DNA of 64,000 nt from Cytobacillus massiliigabonensis (GCF_900199725.1 NZ_LT904903.1:970353-1034352); one strand, 5' to 3'. Shown: positions 26,558-35,066, counted from the first letter of the stretch. Program-made: numbers and translations. Notes: generated by a model from the letters alone, not told the origin.

Positions 26558-27259
26558 GTGGCTATAAAACTAGAAATCATTCAAAATCAAGAAAAATTGT
26601 ACAATCGGGGAGCTGAAATTATTGCAAATGCTTTAAAGAATGGAGCAGAAACTTTCGGATTAGCAACTGGAGGAACTATGCTTCCGCTTTATGAACGTTT
26701 AAGGAACAGCGATTTAGACTTTTCCCATTGCCAAAGCATTAATTTAGATGAATATGTCGGCATTCCGAAAGAACATCACGAAAGCTATCATTCTTATATG
26801 AAGAGGCAGCTTTTTAATAAGAAGCCGTTTAAAGTGACATATATTCCTAACGGAGAAGCAATAGATATACAGCAGGAAGCAAATAACTATGAAGAATTAT
26901 TAAAATCGTTAACGGTTAGCCTGCAAGTTGTAGGTGTTGGTGAAAATGGCCATATCGGCTTCAATGAACCTGGGACTCCTTTTAATAGTGAAACACATGT
27001 TGTTGAATTGGCTGAATCAACTCGGGAAGCGAATGCACGCTTTTTCAATTCAATTGAAGAGGTGCCAAAAAAGGCTATTACGATGGGAATTTCCACCATC
27101 CTGCGGGCAGAGTGTATCCTTCTTATTGCTATTGGTGAGAAAAAAAGGTTTGCAATGGAAGCATTATTAAAAGGGGAGATAACGGAGGAGATACCAGTAA
27201 CAAGTATTTTGCAGCACCCGAATGTCATTGTTTTAACCGATTTGAATGTAGGTGAATAA
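26558..27259 (+). CDS. nagB: Glucosamine-6-phosphate deaminase
   Basis: 233 residues; converts GlcN-6-P to fructose-6-P and ammonia. Motifs include GLATGGTMLPLYERL (phosphate loop), the catalytic NLDEYVGI, VGVGENGHIGFNEPGTPF, and THVVELAESTREANARFF. The length matches the short Gram-positive NagB without the C-terminal allosteric tail of E. coli. Start is GTG 26558 behind AAGGAAGGAG. It finishes the pathway begun by NagA but follows a terminator, and I see no clear dre site in the 111-bp gap. Confidence 0.95.
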   Translation: MAIKLEIIQNQEKLYNRGAEIIANALKNGAETFGLATGGTMLPLYERLRNSDLDFSHCQSINLDEYVGIPKEHHESYHSYMKRQLFNKKPFKVTYIPNGEAIDIQQEANNYEELLKSLTVSLQVVGVGENGHIGFNEPGTPFNSETHVVELAESTREANARFFNSIEEVPKKAITMGISTILRAECILLIAIGEKKRFAMEALLKGEITEEIPVTSILQHPNVIVLTDLNVGE

Positions 27260-27264
27260 TGATA

Positions 27265-27300
27265 GAAAAGACAAGCCAATAGTAGCTTGTCTTTTCTTTA
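27265..27300. terminator. Bidirectional terminator
   Basis: A perfect 12-bp stem (27265-27276 with 27285-27296) with flanking A and T runs, between convergent nagB and the permease gene. Confidence 0.8.
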
Positions 27301-27305
27301 TTTGT

Positions 27306-28661
27306 TTAATGAATTTCCCCTGCAGCAGCTGTTCTTTCTCGTTCTTTTGGAATAATCAAGTTAAGAATGACCGTAGCGATTGCTCCAACAGCTGTTCCAG
27401 AAGATAAAATATAATTAGAAAAGTCTGGTACGCTATTTAAAAGATCTTTTGGTAGAACGATTGTGCCGATTGTTAATAGGATTGGAACGCCTATTACCAT
27501 CATATTGCGGTCATCGATCACCACATTTTGTATGACCTTTAATCCATTCATGACAATCGCCACGCAAACGACACCGAATATTCCGTTGATGACTGGTTCA
27601 GGAACACATGTGATAACAGCAGACAATTTTGGAATTAAGCCTAATGCGACTAGTATGATCCCTGCACTGATGATTGCCATTCTGCTTGCTACTCCTGTAA
27701 TAGCAATAATTCCAGCATTGGAGGAATACCCAGTCATTGGAGTTCCGCCAAAAAGTGACCCGACGAAACAGCCAATTCCTTCTCCGAAAGATGCACGATT
27801 CAATCTTTTGTCATCTAATTTACTGTCAGTTACGGTTGAGACAACAAACCATGTTCCAGTTGTCTCAATTAAAATAACTAAATAAATAAATACCATGGTT
27901 AGGATCGCTTGTAAATCAAATATTGGTTTCCCAAATGGGAAAAAGCTAGGAAGTGAAAACCAAGCTGCTTCTTTAACAGAAGAGAAATCCACTGAACCGA
28001 AAAAGGAAGCAGTTATCGTCCCAGCGATGATTGCAAGAATAACGGAAACTAAGCGGAGGAATGTTCCATATCCCTTTTTCTTACGGCCAAGAAGAATACA
28101 AATAATTAAAACGGCTGCAGAAACAAACGCGATTAACACATTGTGCCCGACATTTCCTGGTGCACTATAGATGCTGTTAAATGCACTTGGCATTAATGAG
28201 ATTCCGACAATAACAATGACTGTTCCGCCAACTAGCGGCGGGATAATCTTCTGTACAGCTTTAGCGAACCATTTTAACGGGTATCCGAGGATAGCGATAA
28301 TTAATGCCCCTGGAAGCAGGCTTCCAAATACAGCACCAAGTCCAAGCTTGCCGCCGATTGCTGCCAATGCCCCAATCGGGACATATGATGGACCTTGGAC
28401 TACCGGCAAGCGAAGACCTCCGATCGTTTGGATTAGTGTAGCAAGACCGGCTGCGAGAAAACACATTTGAATGAAAAAGGTCGTATTCATTGAATCCAAT
28501 GCGAGTAAACCAGCAATGATAATGGGAGCAATATATAAATCCATCGCAAGTACATGCTGCATACCAAGTAAAAAAGCCTTGCCCCAGCTAATTTTTTCAT
28601 CTACTCCAATGATATTGTTCGTGTTTTGTCTGTTTTCTTCCACTGAACCAATCTCCTCCAT
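27306..28661 (-). CDS. NCS2-family nucleobase permease
   Basis: 451 residues with about 12-14 membrane spans. Family marks are LGMQHVLAMD early on, PVVQGPSYVPIGALAAI, and the signature region FGGTPMTGYSSNAGIIAITGVASR. In the last motif the usual QNxG(x)T is SSNAGIIAIT, so the canonical Gln is replaced. NCS2 carriers take up uracil, xanthine or uric acid with protons. It is divergent from a Rieske oxygenase gene, with which it shares a 280-bp control region; that hints at a catabolic nucleobase or related heterocycle. The exact substrate is not shown by sequence. Confidence 0.88.
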   Translation of the reverse strand: MEEIGSVEENRQNTNNIIGVDEKISWGKAFLLGMQHVLAMDLYIAPIIIAGLLALDSMNTTFFIQMCFLAAGLATLIQTIGGLRLPVVQGPSYVPIGALAAIGGKLGLGAVFGSLLPGALIIAILGYPLKWFAKAVQKIIPPLVGGTVIVIVGISLMPSAFNSIYSAPGNVGHNVLIAFVSAAVLIICILLGRKKKGYGTFLRLVSVILAIIAGTITASFFGSVDFSSVKEAAWFSLPSFFPFGKPIFDLQAILTMVFIYLVILIETTGTWFVVSTVTDSKLDDKRLNRASFGEGIGCFVGSLFGGTPMTGYSSNAGIIAITGVASRMAIISAGIILVALGLIPKLSAVITCVPEPVINGIFGVVCVAIVMNGLKVIQNVVIDDRNMMVIGVPILLTIGTIVLPKDLLNSVPDFSNYILSSGTAVGAIATVILNLIIPKERERTAAAGEIH

Positions 28662-28878
28662 AACTAGTTTTGATTAATATATGAAAAAAATAAAGAATAA
28701 CAAAATGTAGTGAAGTGAGATCAATCCTGAATAAACGGTGGATTTTCTCGGTTTTCCATAAGAAAAACACTGCTTCTGTATTAAAAACTATAATTGAATT
28801 ATAAATAAGGAAGTTGTAAAAGTAAATATAAATTACGTACGTTTATTAAAAATGTAATTTTAATGTTCGTGTTTCGTG

Positions 28879-28907
28879 TTGACTTTAGAAGTTGACCTCC
28901 ATACAAT
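28879..28907 (+). promoter_or_regulatory. SigA-type promoter of the Rieske oxygenase gene
   Basis: TTGACT (28879-28884) and TACAAT (28902-28907) are separated by exactly 17 bp, 35 bp before the ATG at 28942. A second TTGACC at 28893 falls within the spacer. Confidence 0.75.
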
Positions 28908-28941
28908 AGAGGTATCATAAGCAGCGAAGGGGAAGGTAAAA

Positions 28942-29919
28942 ATGATTCTAGAAGATAACGTTTTACGCAGTGATTGGATTGTTGCTTGTAAATCAGCTGA
29001 TATAAAAGAAGAACCTGTACAGGCAATAGTAATGGGAGAAAGAATTGTTCTGTTCCGAAATGATAAAGGGATCCATGTTTTCAAGGATTTATGTATTCAT
29101 AGGGGAGCAGCACTCTCACTTGGATGTGTAAAAGATGGAAATCTAGTTTGTCCCTATCATGGATGGGAGTATAACTCTGAAGGGACATGCACAAAAATTC
29201 CTCAGCTGCCAGAGGGGAGATCGATCCCATTAAAGGCGAAGGCGATAAAATATGCATGCAAAGAAGCATACGGGTTTGTTTGGGTGAATTTTAATAACAA
29301 CAATCCGGCATTCTTCTCGTATCCAGAATTTACAGATGATAGCTATCGAAATGTACTATGGGGACCACAAGAGGTAAATGCCAATCCGCCAAGAATTGTT
29401 GAAAACTTTCTTGATGTGGGCCATTTATCTTTTATACATGAAGGATTTCTTGGTGTCCAAGAGCACCCAGTTATTAGTGATTACAATGTTAATAGTGCTG
29501 AAGATCGGATATTCTCAGATGAAATTGCTGTATTCCAGCCTGACCCAGATGGTACGGGACAATCAAAGGATGTGTACTACACATATGAAATTATTCGTCC
29601 TTTAACTGTTCGTTTCACAAAAAGGGATCCGGATACGGACAATAAGATGACGATTTTACTTACTATCCTTCCGGTTGCAGAAGGGAAGTCTATCGCCTAT
29701 GGAATCATGTCATTTAACTATGAAACGGGTACGACTGACCAAGAAATTATTGATTTTCAGGATATGATTTTTGCTCAGGATAAGCCAATCGTCGAAAATC
29801 AGAAACCAGAGGATTTGCCGCTTGATCTGCAAGTAGAACTTTCATTAAAATGTGACCGAATGAGTATTGCCTATCGGCAGTATCTAAAAAAACTAGGTGT
29901 AAAACTAGGGACTGAATAA
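28942..29919 (+). CDS. Rieske non-heme iron oxygenase, catalytic subunit
   Basis: 325 residues. The N-terminal Rieske [2Fe-2S] domain uses Cys51-x-His53 (CIHRG) and Cys70-x2-His73 (CPYHGW). The catalytic domain has mononuclear-iron ligands His161 and His166 with bridging Asp158 in NFLDVGHLSFIHEG. This is the layout of monooxygenase/demethylase-type alpha subunits (VanA group), which need a separate reductase; none is nearby. Divergence from an NCS2 permease recalls HpxD-type Rieske enzymes of purine catabolism, so a purine-like substrate is a reasonable guess. GGGGAAGG precedes the ATG. Confidence 0.88.
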   Translation: MILEDNVLRSDWIVACKSADIKEEPVQAIVMGERIVLFRNDKGIHVFKDLCIHRGAALSLGCVKDGNLVCPYHGWEYNSEGTCTKIPQLPEGRSIPLKAKAIKYACKEAYGFVWVNFNNNNPAFFSYPEFTDDSYRNVLWGPQEVNANPPRIVENFLDVGHLSFIHEGFLGVQEHPVISDYNVNSAEDRIFSDEIAVFQPDPDGTGQSKDVYYTYEIIRPLTVRFTKRDPDTDNKMTILLTILPVAEGKSIAYGIMSFNYETGTTDQEIIDFQDMIFAQDKPIVENQKPEDLPLDLQVELSLKCDRMSIAYRQYLKKLGVKLGTE

Positions 29920-29931
29920 CTATTTACTAAT

Positions 29932-29962
29932 GACTCGTCATATGTATGACGGGTCTTTTTTA
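29932..29962 (+). terminator. Intrinsic terminator of the Rieske gene
   Basis: GACTCGTCATA pairs with TATGACGGGTC (one G/T pair) over a 2-nt loop, then TTTTTT. Confidence 0.82.
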
Positions 29963-30055
29963 TATAGAATTTTAGGGGAATTTGTCGAAACTTGCGGTTT
30001 TATGTATAATAATACTAAATATTTAAATTTAGGCGTTATCTTTGGAGGAAAAGAC

Positions 30056-30418
30056 TTGGGTAAATTGTACGATATTACTTTAGAGGATGAGAAAGATACG
30101 TTATTTGTAAAAGTGAGAGGCTTCTTTAAAGAAGAAGATGCGAAAGTATACTTAAGTGAGTTTCAAACAATGGTAAATACGATAGATCCCTCGAACTATA
30201 CATTAATTGTGGATGCTCGCGAACAAGAACCAGTTGAAAAGAACGTAATGGGAGATATTATTGCTGTCTTAAATATATATTTAAGAGCTAAGTTTAAAAA
30301 GCTAATTATTGTTAATCCAACCTCTCAGACTTTAAAAAAACAAGTTGAAAAATGCGTGAAAGAAGTGGACTTTAAAGGAACATTCGTTTGCTCACTGGAG
30401 GAAGCATACAACTTATAA
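30056..30418 (+). CDS. Hypothetical protein, STAS-like fold suspected
   Basis: 120 residues starting at TTG 30056 behind TTTGGAGGA. A longer open frame reaches back to 29930, but that part crosses the Rieske terminator and cannot be coding. The protein alternates strand and helix: YDITLEDEKDTLFVKVRG, a helix (EEDAKVYLSEFQTMV), strand YTLIVDARE, a helix, strand KKLIIVNP, then a helix and GTFVCSLEEAYNL. That order, with an Asp after the central strand, resembles STAS/SpoIIAA-like domains, but I see no phospho-Ser motif. Likely cytoplasmic and monocistronic. Function unknown. Confidence 0.65.
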   Translation: MGKLYDITLEDEKDTLFVKVRGFFKEEDAKVYLSEFQTMVNTIDPSNYTLIVDAREQEPVEKNVMGDIIAVLNIYLRAKFKKLIIVNPTSQTLKKQVEKCVKEVDFKGTFVCSLEEAYNL

Positions 30419-30431
30419 TAAATGAGAAAAG

Positions 30432-30454
30432 CAGGCAATTATGCCTGTTTTTTT
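30432..30454 (+). terminator. Intrinsic terminator
   Basis: CAGGCA and TGCCTG close a 4-nt loop, followed by seven T residues. Confidence 0.75.
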
Positions 30455-30663
30455 GAATTAGATTTCTATTTAGAAAATCTATCTAGCGGAATAAACTATT
30501 AATATATCAATATCGTTTATAGATGATCATCTTTACTTTAAAAATTGGAATTAAAAAATACATGGAAAAAACATAATTTTAGTCGAATAAAAATGACTTT
30601 TTACTTAAAATGAAGTAACATGGTATATGAATTTTTAAAACAAATTCTTTGGGGAGGATATAG

Positions 30664-31596
30664 ATGAATAAAGAAATAGCACCATCTCCACAGAAGGCTG
30701 CTCTAACAAATAATCAACATACATCTTCGCTGCTTGCTGATCTTAGAGCACTTTTTAAAGCACCTGTTTTAGTCGCTAATGTTCTGCCAGTTTTTAGCGG
30801 ATTTTGGCTTGCGCTGTATTTTACTGGTGCTTCTTTCGTAGATTATTGGCAATTATTTTTGCTGACAATGATCGGAAGTACACTGGTCATGGCTGGTGCA
30901 CTTATTATTAATAATTGGTACGATGTGGATATTGATACCATTATGGACAGGACAAAACATCGTCCAACTGTGACGGGGAATATTCCTTTAAAAGTAGTTT
31001 TGGCAATGGGGATTTCCTTTTCCATCATCGGATTTATCTGTTTGTTTTTTACAACCATTGAAGCGGTCATATATGCGTTTATTGGCTGGTTCGTTTATGT
31101 TGTATTATATACAATGTGGTCAAAAAGAAAATACACACTTAATACGGTTATCGGCAGTGTTTCAGGTGCAGTTACTCCTCTAATCGGGTGGACTGCCATC
31201 GATTCTGGTTTTCAATTAGTTCCTATTGTATTATTCCTTATTCTCTTTATTTTTCAAATGCCGCATACATTTGCGATAGCTATGAAGAAGCATAAAGAAT
31301 ATGAGGCGGCAAAGGTTGCGATGCTTCCAGTTGTTTATGGATTTGAAATGACAAAAAGGCAAATGGTTATTTATATCGCTTGCTTGCTTCCATTGCCATT
31401 TTTCTTGGCCTCTCTAGGAACAGTATTTATGGTGATTGCGACATTAATTAATCTTGGCTGGCTTGCTGTAAGTATAAGCGGATTTTTTACAAAAGATGAT
31501 ATGAAGTGGGCACAGATGAACTTCTTATACTCTGTTAATTATATAACGATCTTATTTGTTATGATGGTGATTGTTACGCTGCCTATATTTAATTAG
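30664..31596 (+). CDS. ctaB: Protoheme IX farnesyltransferase (CtaB/UbiA family)
   Basis: 310 residues, UbiA-type intramembrane prenyltransferase with ~8-9 spans. The first Asp-rich motif is NNWYDVDIDTIMDRT followed by KHRP, the heme O synthase signature that binds Mg-farnesyl-PP; QMPHTFAIAMKKHKEYEAA is the second conserved loop. It makes heme O from heme B for terminal oxidases. The gene is not beside ctaCDEF here, so it may be a second copy of ctaB. GGGGAGG precedes the ATG, and a terminator follows. A CgoX-type heme-biosynthesis gene lies 570 bp downstream. Confidence 0.9.
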   Translation: MNKEIAPSPQKAALTNNQHTSSLLADLRALFKAPVLVANVLPVFSGFWLALYFTGASFVDYWQLFLLTMIGSTLVMAGALIINNWYDVDIDTIMDRTKHRPTVTGNIPLKVVLAMGISFSIIGFICLFFTTIEAVIYAFIGWFVYVVLYTMWSKRKYTLNTVIGSVSGAVTPLIGWTAIDSGFQLVPIVLFLILFIFQMPHTFAIAMKKHKEYEAAKVAMLPVVYGFEMTKRQMVIYIACLLPLPFFLASLGTVFMVIATLINLGWLAVSISGFFTKDDMKWAQMNFLYSVNYITILFVMMVIVTLPIFN

Positions 31597-31608
31597 GGTA
31601 AATATGTG

Positions 31609-31639
31609 AAAGGCTCAGTTATAGTACTGAGCCTTTTTT
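31609..31639. terminator. Terminator between convergent ctaB and doxX genes
   Basis: AAAGGCTCAG pairs with CTGAGCCTTT over an 8-nt loop, with a T-run on plus and an A-rich left flank that can serve minus. Confidence 0.82.
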
Positions 31640-31643
31640 GTAT

Positions 31644-32003
31644 TTATGGACGTTTATATAGAATGAATAATAAAACGAGCATGATGATATCTAGCCTGGC
31701 ATTGAAAGCAAATGGGATGAAACCGGTGTGAAGGATTGGAATTTTTGTTAGCAGCAGCGCTGCAATCATGATGCTGATTAAAGGAATTGCCGCATTTTTC
31801 ACCTGTTTATTAGCCAAGATAAGAATGCCGCAGATAATCTCTATAAGTGAAACGGCATACATCAGATAGAGAGGAAAGGGCAGCCCTAGACTAATAAAAT
31901 AACTGCCTAGCTCATCACTAACTAATTTCATCACGCCAGAAGTAATAAAAACATAGGCAACCAAGTATCGAATCAAATGTATTGCTGAAAATGCGGTAGT
32001 CAT
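31644..32003 (-). CDS. DoxX-family membrane protein
   Basis: 119 residues with four spans. The DoxX core is visible: IRYLVAYVFITSGVMKL, then LPFPLYLMYAVSLIEIICGILIL, and ARLDIIMLVLLFILYK. DoxX/MauE-type proteins have been linked to redox and respiratory functions, but few are characterised. ATGs at 32009 and 32003 are both present; GGAGGG directly abuts the first and is 6 nt from the second, so I prefer 32003. It sits convergent to ctaB and divergent from cgoX, both heme-related. Confidence 0.8.
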   Translation of the reverse strand: MTTAFSAIHLIRYLVAYVFITSGVMKLVSDELGSYFISLGLPFPLYLMYAVSLIEIICGILILANKQVKNAAIPLISIMIAALLLTKIPILHTGFIPFAFNARLDIIMLVLLFILYKRP

Positions 32004-32117
32004 GTACATCCCTCCATATTACAACTGTATGCATGGAGAAGGACAATCAATACAGGTTTCAGTGTGGGTTCATATGAAATCGTCAAAAAATGTCCACGAA
32101 GTGTATCCGATATCTTA

Positions 32118-32126
32118 TGGTATAAT
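32118..32126 (+). promoter_or_regulatory. Extended -10 element of cgoX
   Basis: TGGTATAAT (TG-N-TATAAT) lies ~40 bp before the start codon at 32167. No good -35 is seen at 17 bp, consistent with an extended -10 promoter. Confidence 0.5.
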
Positions 32127-32166
32127 ATAGCGGTCGAACTCAGTATATAAATAGAGGTGTGCATAA

Positions 32167-33552
32167 ATGAAAACAGTCTTAGTCATTGGCGGAGGTGTAA
32201 CTGGTTTATCCGCGATATATGAGTTACATAAGTGGAAGAAAGCAAACCAATCAGATGTAAGACTGATTCTTACAGAAGCGTCAAGTGACCTTGGCGGAAA
32301 AATACGCACCATTAACGAACATGGCTTTCTTATGGAAGCTGGGGCAGACTCTATCGTTACGCGAAAAGCAAATATGATGTCATTTATAGAAGAACTTGGT
32401 TTAGAAGGTGAAATTGTTTATAATGCATCCGGCCGTTCGTTTATCTATACGGATGGAGAAATAAAGCCGATTCCATCAGATGCCGTCTTTGGCATTCCAG
32501 CCAGCATCGAATCTTTAGCGAAAAGCACGCTTATTTCTGCAGAAGGAAAAGTGGAAGCGCTAAAGGATTTCTACACGAAAAATGAAACATTCACAAAAAA
32601 TGACTCAATAGGTGAATTTCTAGAGTTTTTCCTTGGAAAGGAAATCGTTCAAAAACAAATTGCTCCAGTGCTTTCAGGCGTTTATTCCGGAAAACTCAGC
32701 GATTTAACGATTTTCTCAACTCTCCCTTATGTGTTTGATTATAAGGAAGAATACGGAAGTATTATTAAAGGCTTTGAAGCAAATAAAAAGAAATTCCAAA
32801 GCGGTGGCGGGCAAAAATTTATTTCTTTTAGAAATGGATTAGGCACTCTCATTGATGCATTTGAACAAAAGCTTGAGCAAGCTGAAATCTTTAAAGGGAT
32901 GGAAGCAAGAAAAATTGAAAAGGTCAACAATCATTACCAAGTTACCTTTAATAATCAAGAGGTTATTGAAGCTGATCAAATCGTATTGGCTATTCCGCAT
33001 TCAGCTGCAGAGAAATTGATGGATGATGAAGCGATTAAAAGTGAATTTTCTGCTTTAGAAAATAGCTCACTTATTAGTGTTTACGTTGGCTTTGATGTAC
33101 CTGATCATGTTCTTCCAGAGGACGGAACGGGATTTATTGCAGCAGATGATAAAGAACTTAAGTGCAATGCCTGTACATGGACAAGCAGGAAGTGGGGGCA
33201 TACCTCGGAAAATGGCAATTTACTAGTAAGACTATTTTATAAAAGTGTTCATTCTGCCTTTGATTCATTAAAGGATCTGAATGAAGAGGAATTGCTTCAA
33301 GTGGCGCTAGAGGATATTAGAAAAAGCTTGCGGATTGATGCGGAGCCAGTATCTAGTCTTGTGACGAATTGGTCCGATCAAATGCCGAACTATTTAATCA
33401 CTCATCGTCAAAGTGTTGAAGCTTTAGAGAAGAAACTAGAAGCCGCATATCCTGGGATTGCCCTTGCTGGATGTTCGTATTATGGTGTTGGCATTCCTGA
33501 CTGTATTGAAAATGGAGAAAAGACGGCAAAATCGATTATAGATTCTCTATAA
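32167..33552 (+). CDS. cgoX: Coproporphyrinogen III oxidase, HemY/CgoX type
   Basis: 461 residues, FAD-dependent. The Rossmann motif VIGGGVTGLSAIYELHK opens the protein and LTEASSDLGGKIRT follows; the C-terminus has AGCSYYGVGIPDCIENGEKTA, the FAD-closing motif of PPOX/CgoX proteins. In Firmicutes this enzyme oxidises coproporphyrinogen III to coproporphyrin III. The usual partners hemE/hemH are not adjacent, so this could be a second copy, as several Bacillus genomes carry. The gene is followed by a dispersed hairpin element and a terminator. Confidence 0.88.
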   Translation: MKTVLVIGGGVTGLSAIYELHKWKKANQSDVRLILTEASSDLGGKIRTINEHGFLMEAGADSIVTRKANMMSFIEELGLEGEIVYNASGRSFIYTDGEIKPIPSDAVFGIPASIESLAKSTLISAEGKVEALKDFYTKNETFTKNDSIGEFLEFFLGKEIVQKQIAPVLSGVYSGKLSDLTIFSTLPYVFDYKEEYGSIIKGFEANKKKFQSGGGQKFISFRNGLGTLIDAFEQKLEQAEIFKGMEARKIEKVNNHYQVTFNNQEVIEADQIVLAIPHSAAEKLMDDEAIKSEFSALENSSLISVYVGFDVPDHVLPEDGTGFIAADDKELKCNACTWTSRKWGHTSENGNLLVRLFYKSVHSAFDSLKDLNEEELLQVALEDIRKSLRIDAEPVSSLVTNWSDQMPNYLITHRQSVEALEKKLEAAYPGIALAGCSYYGVGIPDCIENGEKTAKSIIDSL

Positions 33553-33584
33553 TTAACTTATTTAAAGAAACTGCTCCCAACTAT

Positions 33585-33670
33585 GCATGTAAATGTCGGA
33601 CGGCATGCCTCACTGCGCTGGTTATTCCTTGCGTCATAAAGGCTTGTTCAGCATACCGACCGACAATATA
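33585..33670. repeat. Dispersed hairpin element, copy 1
   Basis: Arms at 33594-33608 and 33651-33665 pair at 13 of 15 positions and enclose a 42-nt loop beginning with CTCACTGCGCTGGTTATTCCTT and ending GGCTTGTTCA (loop core CACTGCGCTGGTTATTCCTT at 33610-33629). The same loop and the leader ATGTAAATG recur at 40788-40870, but with a different stem sequence. It lies between the convergent cgoX and MFS genes. Confidence 0.75.
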
Positions 33671-33680
33671 CTATTCCAAT

Positions 33681-33724
33681 GAAAAGAAGTCTCGACTAGG
33701 CGATCGTTGTCGAGGCTTCTTTTC
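33681..33724. terminator. Bidirectional terminator
   Basis: AAAAGAAG plus TCTCGAC pairs with GTCGAG plus CTTCTTTT over a 12-nt loop. The MFS stop codon (33696-33698) overlaps the stem-loop junction. Confidence 0.78.
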
Positions 33725-34925
33725 TATTTTGCTGAAGTACGTATTGATTACGGCCGGCCCCAAAACCGGCAAAGGTCATTAATAATGAAATAACTCCTAA
33801 TAGGATTAAAGGAATGGTCCATGAATGAAATAAGTCGAATAGATAGCCAATAACAAATGGACCAAGGGCAGCAAGCAAGTACCCTACACTTTGGGCCATG
33901 CCTGATAGGTCTGCGGCTTGTTTCGCATTTGCTGCGCGAAGACCAATAAGGGTTAAGGAATGACTTATTGCGGCTCCAAGGGCAATCCCAATAAGAATGA
34001 TACTAATCGTAGAAATGATAGTATTTCCGCTCGAAAGAAGACCGGCTAAGCCGATGAAACAAAAGACACCGATGCCAATGGCAATTCCTTTTTGATTAGG
34101 AAGGCGGTCAGCAAGAACAGGAATAATAAAGTTCGCAGGTAAACCAGAGAATTGAAGAAGTGTGACCATCCAGCCTGATGCAGAAATGCTCATGCCTTCA
34201 CTATGAAGGATTTCAGGCAGCCAAGCAGTAAAGCTGAAATAAATCATTGATTGAAGCCCCATGAAAAAGGTGACCTGCCAGGCAATAGGTGAGAGCCAAA
34301 TGGATGAGTTTGCTGATTCTAAAGGAGGAAGAGCTGCAGAAAGCTTTTTGCTCTTTAATTGTGGGATCCAAATAATAATGGCTATGAACACAAGAATGGT
34401 CCAAACACCAAGAGACATTTGCCAGCCTAAGTTCATTCCTTCAGCAAGCGGTGTACTGAGACCTGGGGCCATTCCTGCCCATAATCCCATAGAGAGTGTA
34501 TATATTCCAGTTAATAATCCTACCTTTCTTGGGAAACTCCGTTTAACAATGCCAGGTAAAAGAACATTGCATATGGCAATGCCTAAGCCGATTAAAATAG
34601 TTCCGGAAAATAAAAAAACAAGCATACCAACGGAGCGCATAATAATTCCAGTACCCAGTGTCACTAAGCCAATAAGCACACACCATTTATTGCCGATTTT
34701 CTCGGCAAACTTTGGGGTAAAAGACGACATGATTGCAAAGGCAAGCAGCGGGAGAGTAGTAAGTAAACCAGCTAGCCCATTTGAAATGCCAGTATCGGCA
34801 CGAATGGAGCCAACTAAAGGACCAACGGCAGTAATAGCGGGTCTTAAAGTGAACGCAATAAAAATAATCCCGGCGACCAGCAGGGTTTTTTCATTTTTAG
34901 CAGATCGGATTTTCCCTTTCAACAT
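33696..34925 (-). CDS. MFS transporter, CynX/NimT (YycB-like) family
   Basis: 409 residues, 12 predicted spans. The N-terminal FIAFTLRPAITAVGPLVG and the loop-2 region LAFAIMSSFTPKFAEKIG are typical of the CynX/NimT group, which includes cyanate and 2-nitroimidazole transporters. The substrate is not predictable. AAGGGAAAA precedes the ATG. It is a single gene between the terminator at 33681 and the opposite regulatory region. Confidence 0.85.
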   Translation of the reverse strand: MLKGKIRSAKNEKTLLVAGIIFIAFTLRPAITAVGPLVGSIRADTGISNGLAGLLTTLPLLAFAIMSSFTPKFAEKIGNKWCVLIGLVTLGTGIIMRSVGMLVFLFSGTILIGLGIAICNVLLPGIVKRSFPRKVGLLTGIYTLSMGLWAGMAPGLSTPLAEGMNLGWQMSLGVWTILVFIAIIIWIPQLKSKKLSAALPPLESANSSIWLSPIAWQVTFFMGLQSMIYFSFTAWLPEILHSEGMSISASGWMVTLLQFSGLPANFIIPVLADRLPNQKGIAIGIGVFCFIGLAGLLSSGNTIISTISIILIGIALGAAISHSLTLIGLRAANAKQAADLSGMAQSVGYLLAALGPFVIGYLFDLFHSWTIPLILLGVISLLMTFAGFGAGRNQYVLQQNRKEASTTIA

Positions 34926-35066
34926 GTTTTCCCTTAGTCACCAGCCTTTCATAATCCGCGGTTTTATGTAGCAATACGTCTGTGCTCTTTCTGATTTCCG
35001 GTATTCGAATTATTATAATGAATATTCTGTCATTTGTATAGGGCAAAATGGCAATATATGCAAAAA

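Noticed and set aside
28662..28941. Purine riboswitch controlling the NCS2 permease
   Set aside because: No conserved purine-riboswitch loop sequences or three-way junction on the minus strand.
29930..30055. N-terminal extension of the STAS-like protein
   Set aside because: It would translate through the Rieske-gene terminator hairpin; a well-placed TTG with GGAGG lies at 30056.
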